This document shows positions 5,799 to 6,637 of a stretch of 6,637 bases of DNA, piece by piece. The stretch is taken from contig JAFUUM010000444.1 of NCBI GenBank assembly GCA_017477805.1, positions 1 through 6,637 of the forward strand, written 5' to 3'. Source of the DNA: Lachnospiraceae bacterium (GTDB lineage Bacteria > Bacillota > Clostridia > Lachnospirales > Lachnospiraceae). The notes under the pieces were generated by a model. It was not told where the DNA came from. It saw only the letters and a list, made by a program, of their open reading frames with translations, and did not search any database. Every line of letters begins with the position of its first letter. Within the stretch, counting starts at the first letter, position 1. Both the position numbers and the translations under genes were made by a program.

Positions 5799-6637
5799 AT
5801 GGCAACCAAGAAAAAAACAGCAGAAGAAGCAACAGTAAAGGAAGAGAAAGTAACGGCTAAGAAAAAGGCAACCGAGGTAAAGGAAGAAAAGCCCAAAAAG
5901 GCTGCCACCAAAAAGAAAGCAGCTGAGGAACCGGTAGAAGAAGCATCAGTTGAGGAAGCGCCCAAGAAGCGTACCAAAAAGGCAGCTGCAAAGACCGAGG
6001 AGCCTGCAGCGGCAGAAGAAAAGAAGCCTGCAGAGAAAAAAACTGCAGAAAAGAAGCCTGCAAAGAAGACCGCCAAAGCAAAGGCAAAAGCCGAGGTTGA
6101 AGATGCGGACACCGATACCGATCAGGAAGACGGTGACGAGAAGAACCCTGCGGCTTACGAAGACAAGCTGAAAGAGCTGCTGGCTTATGCAAAGAAAAAG
6201 CACAACGTACTGGACATCTCCGAAGTCAACGACTTCTTCCAGGAGATGAACCTGGACGACGAGCAGGTGGACGGTGTTCTGGAAGAGCTGGAACGCCACA
6301 ACGTGGTCTGCAACATGGATGCCCCTCTGGAAGAGGATGAAGTCGGCGATGACGAGTTCGATCCCTCCGATGAGGAAGAAGTGGATATGGAGAACATCGA
6401 CCTCTCCGTTCCCGACGGCGTCAGCATCGAAGATCCCGTAAGAATGTACTTAAAAGAGATCGGTAAAGTTCAGCTGCTGTCCGCAGATGAGGAGATCGAG
6501 CTGGCAAAGAAGATGTTAGAGGGCGTCAGCGCCCAGGAGAAGCTGGAGGAGCTGAATGCCGAGCTGGATAGCGCTTCCGGTGCAAAGAAGACCGCCACAG
6601 CAAAGGCAAAAGCCGAGGTTGAAGATGCGGACACCGA
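5799..6637 (+). CDS. rpoD: Primary RNA polymerase sigma factor RpoD/SigA (3' end beyond window)
   Basis: This is the housekeeping sigma factor that directs RNA polymerase to -10/-35 promoters. Only 279 codons lie in the window. Residues 1 to about 115 form a low-complexity Lys/Ala/Glu tail with repeats such as EKKPAEKKTAEKKPAKKTA, like histone-H1 tails. From about 117 a region 1.1-like domain follows (YEDKLKELLAYAKKKHNVLD, then a helix around FFQEMNLDDEQ). An acidic stretch comes next (about 180-200), then a classical region 1.2: SIEDPVRMYLKEIGKVQLLS (209-228) running into ADEEIELAKKM (to 239). Region 2 (the RLVVSIAKRY segment) is not reached. Instead, residues 261-279 repeat part of the N-terminal tail, which is odd and may be an assembly error. 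AAGGAG (5787-5792) lies 6 nt before the ATG, and dnaG ends 15 bp upstream. Confidence 0.93.
   Translation, partial: MATKKKTAEEATVKEEKVTAKKKATEVKEEKPKKAATKKKAAEEPVEEASVEEAPKKRTKKAAAKTEEPAAAEEKKPAEKKTAEKKPAKKTAKAKAKAEVEDADTDTDQEDGDEKNPAAYEDKLKELLAYAKKKHNVLDISEVNDFFQEMNLDDEQVDGVLEELERHNVVCNMDAPLEEDEVGDDEFDPSDEEEVDMENIDLSVPDGVSIEDPVRMYLKEIGKVQLLSADEEIELAKKMLEGVSAQEKLEELNAELDSASGAKKTATAKAKAEVEDADT
6018..6062 (+). repeat. Short direct repeat inside the RpoD Lys/Ala-rich tail
   Basis: The 15-mer gaaaagaagcctgca occurs at 6018-6032 and 6048-6062, a 30-bp (10-codon) step that keeps frame. It encodes the repeated EKKPA units, so the tail probably grew by in-frame slippage. Confidence 0.8.
6059..6115 (+). 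repeat. Copy 1 of a 57-bp direct repeat in rpoD (tail copy)
   Basis: This copy encodes AKKTAKAKAKAEVEDADT near residues 88-105 in the N-terminal tail. It matches 6581-6637 at 56 of 57 bases; the single difference is a at 6076 against c at 6598 (Lys to Thr). Confidence 0.95.
6581..6637 (+). repeat. Copy 2 of the 57-bp direct repeat, at the window end
   Basis: This copy lies 522 bp (174 codons) after copy 1 and is in the same frame. It falls just after sigma region 1.2, where region 2.1 should be approaching, and runs to the last base of the window. It may be a true in-frame duplication or a mis-joined contig end. Confidence 0.9.

Noticed and set aside
6018..6062. Short repeats considered as a CRISPR-like array
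   Set aside because: The units lie inside an in-frame coding tail with no unique spacers; codon-level slippage explains them.
5666..6112. Minus-strand open frame with Phe/Ala/Ser-rich, membrane-like product
   Set aside because: It is the reverse complement of the Lys/Ala/Glu codons of the rpoD tail, which automatically yields Phe/Ser/Ala runs. It is not a membrane protein.

Overview
The window reads as a chromosomal segment from a mid-GC member of the Firmicutes, most likely class Clostridia and perhaps Lachnospiraceae. The dgt-dnaG-rpoD gene order, the style of the DnaG and RpoD N-termini, the strong AGGAG ribosome binding sites and the two small clostridial-type proteins support this. The genus cannot be told from the sequence alone. 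The left edge cuts potA and the right edge cuts rpoD.

Left part, minus strand (1-2761), in two transcription units. A predicted HExxH zinc metallopeptidase (2099-2761) is followed 22 bp later by a small Ser-rich protein of unknown function (1651-2076). A strong Rho-independent terminator (1605-1635) closes this unit. Immediately behind it lies a good sigma-A type promoter (-35 at 1597-1602, -10 at 1574-1579) and a leader of about 95 nt with a long inverted repeat. This leads into a P-II family signalling protein (1130-1471) and, 39 bp later, potA, the ATPase of a spermidine/putrescine ABC transporter (1-1090, cut by the left edge). The permease and binding-protein genes are expected to lie further left.

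Right part, plus strand (2956-6637). This is a macromolecular-synthesis cluster: a dGTPase-like HD hydrolase (dgt), DNA primase (dnaG) 29 bp later, and the primary sigma factor (rpoD) 15 bp later. No terminator is visible between them, so dNTP-pool control, replication priming and housekeeping transcription are probably expressed together. The 188-194 bp between the divergent units holds promoters and a small inverted repeat.

The points most worth a second look are the P-II gene apparently co-transcribed with potA and carrying a T-loop without the usual tyrosine, its structured leader, the metallopeptidase/small-protein pair, the histone-H1-like Lys/Ala-rich tail of about 115 residues at the RpoD N-terminus, and a 57-bp near-perfect copy of part of that tail at the very end of the window. 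That copy falls where sigma region 2 should be approaching, and may be an assembly artefact.
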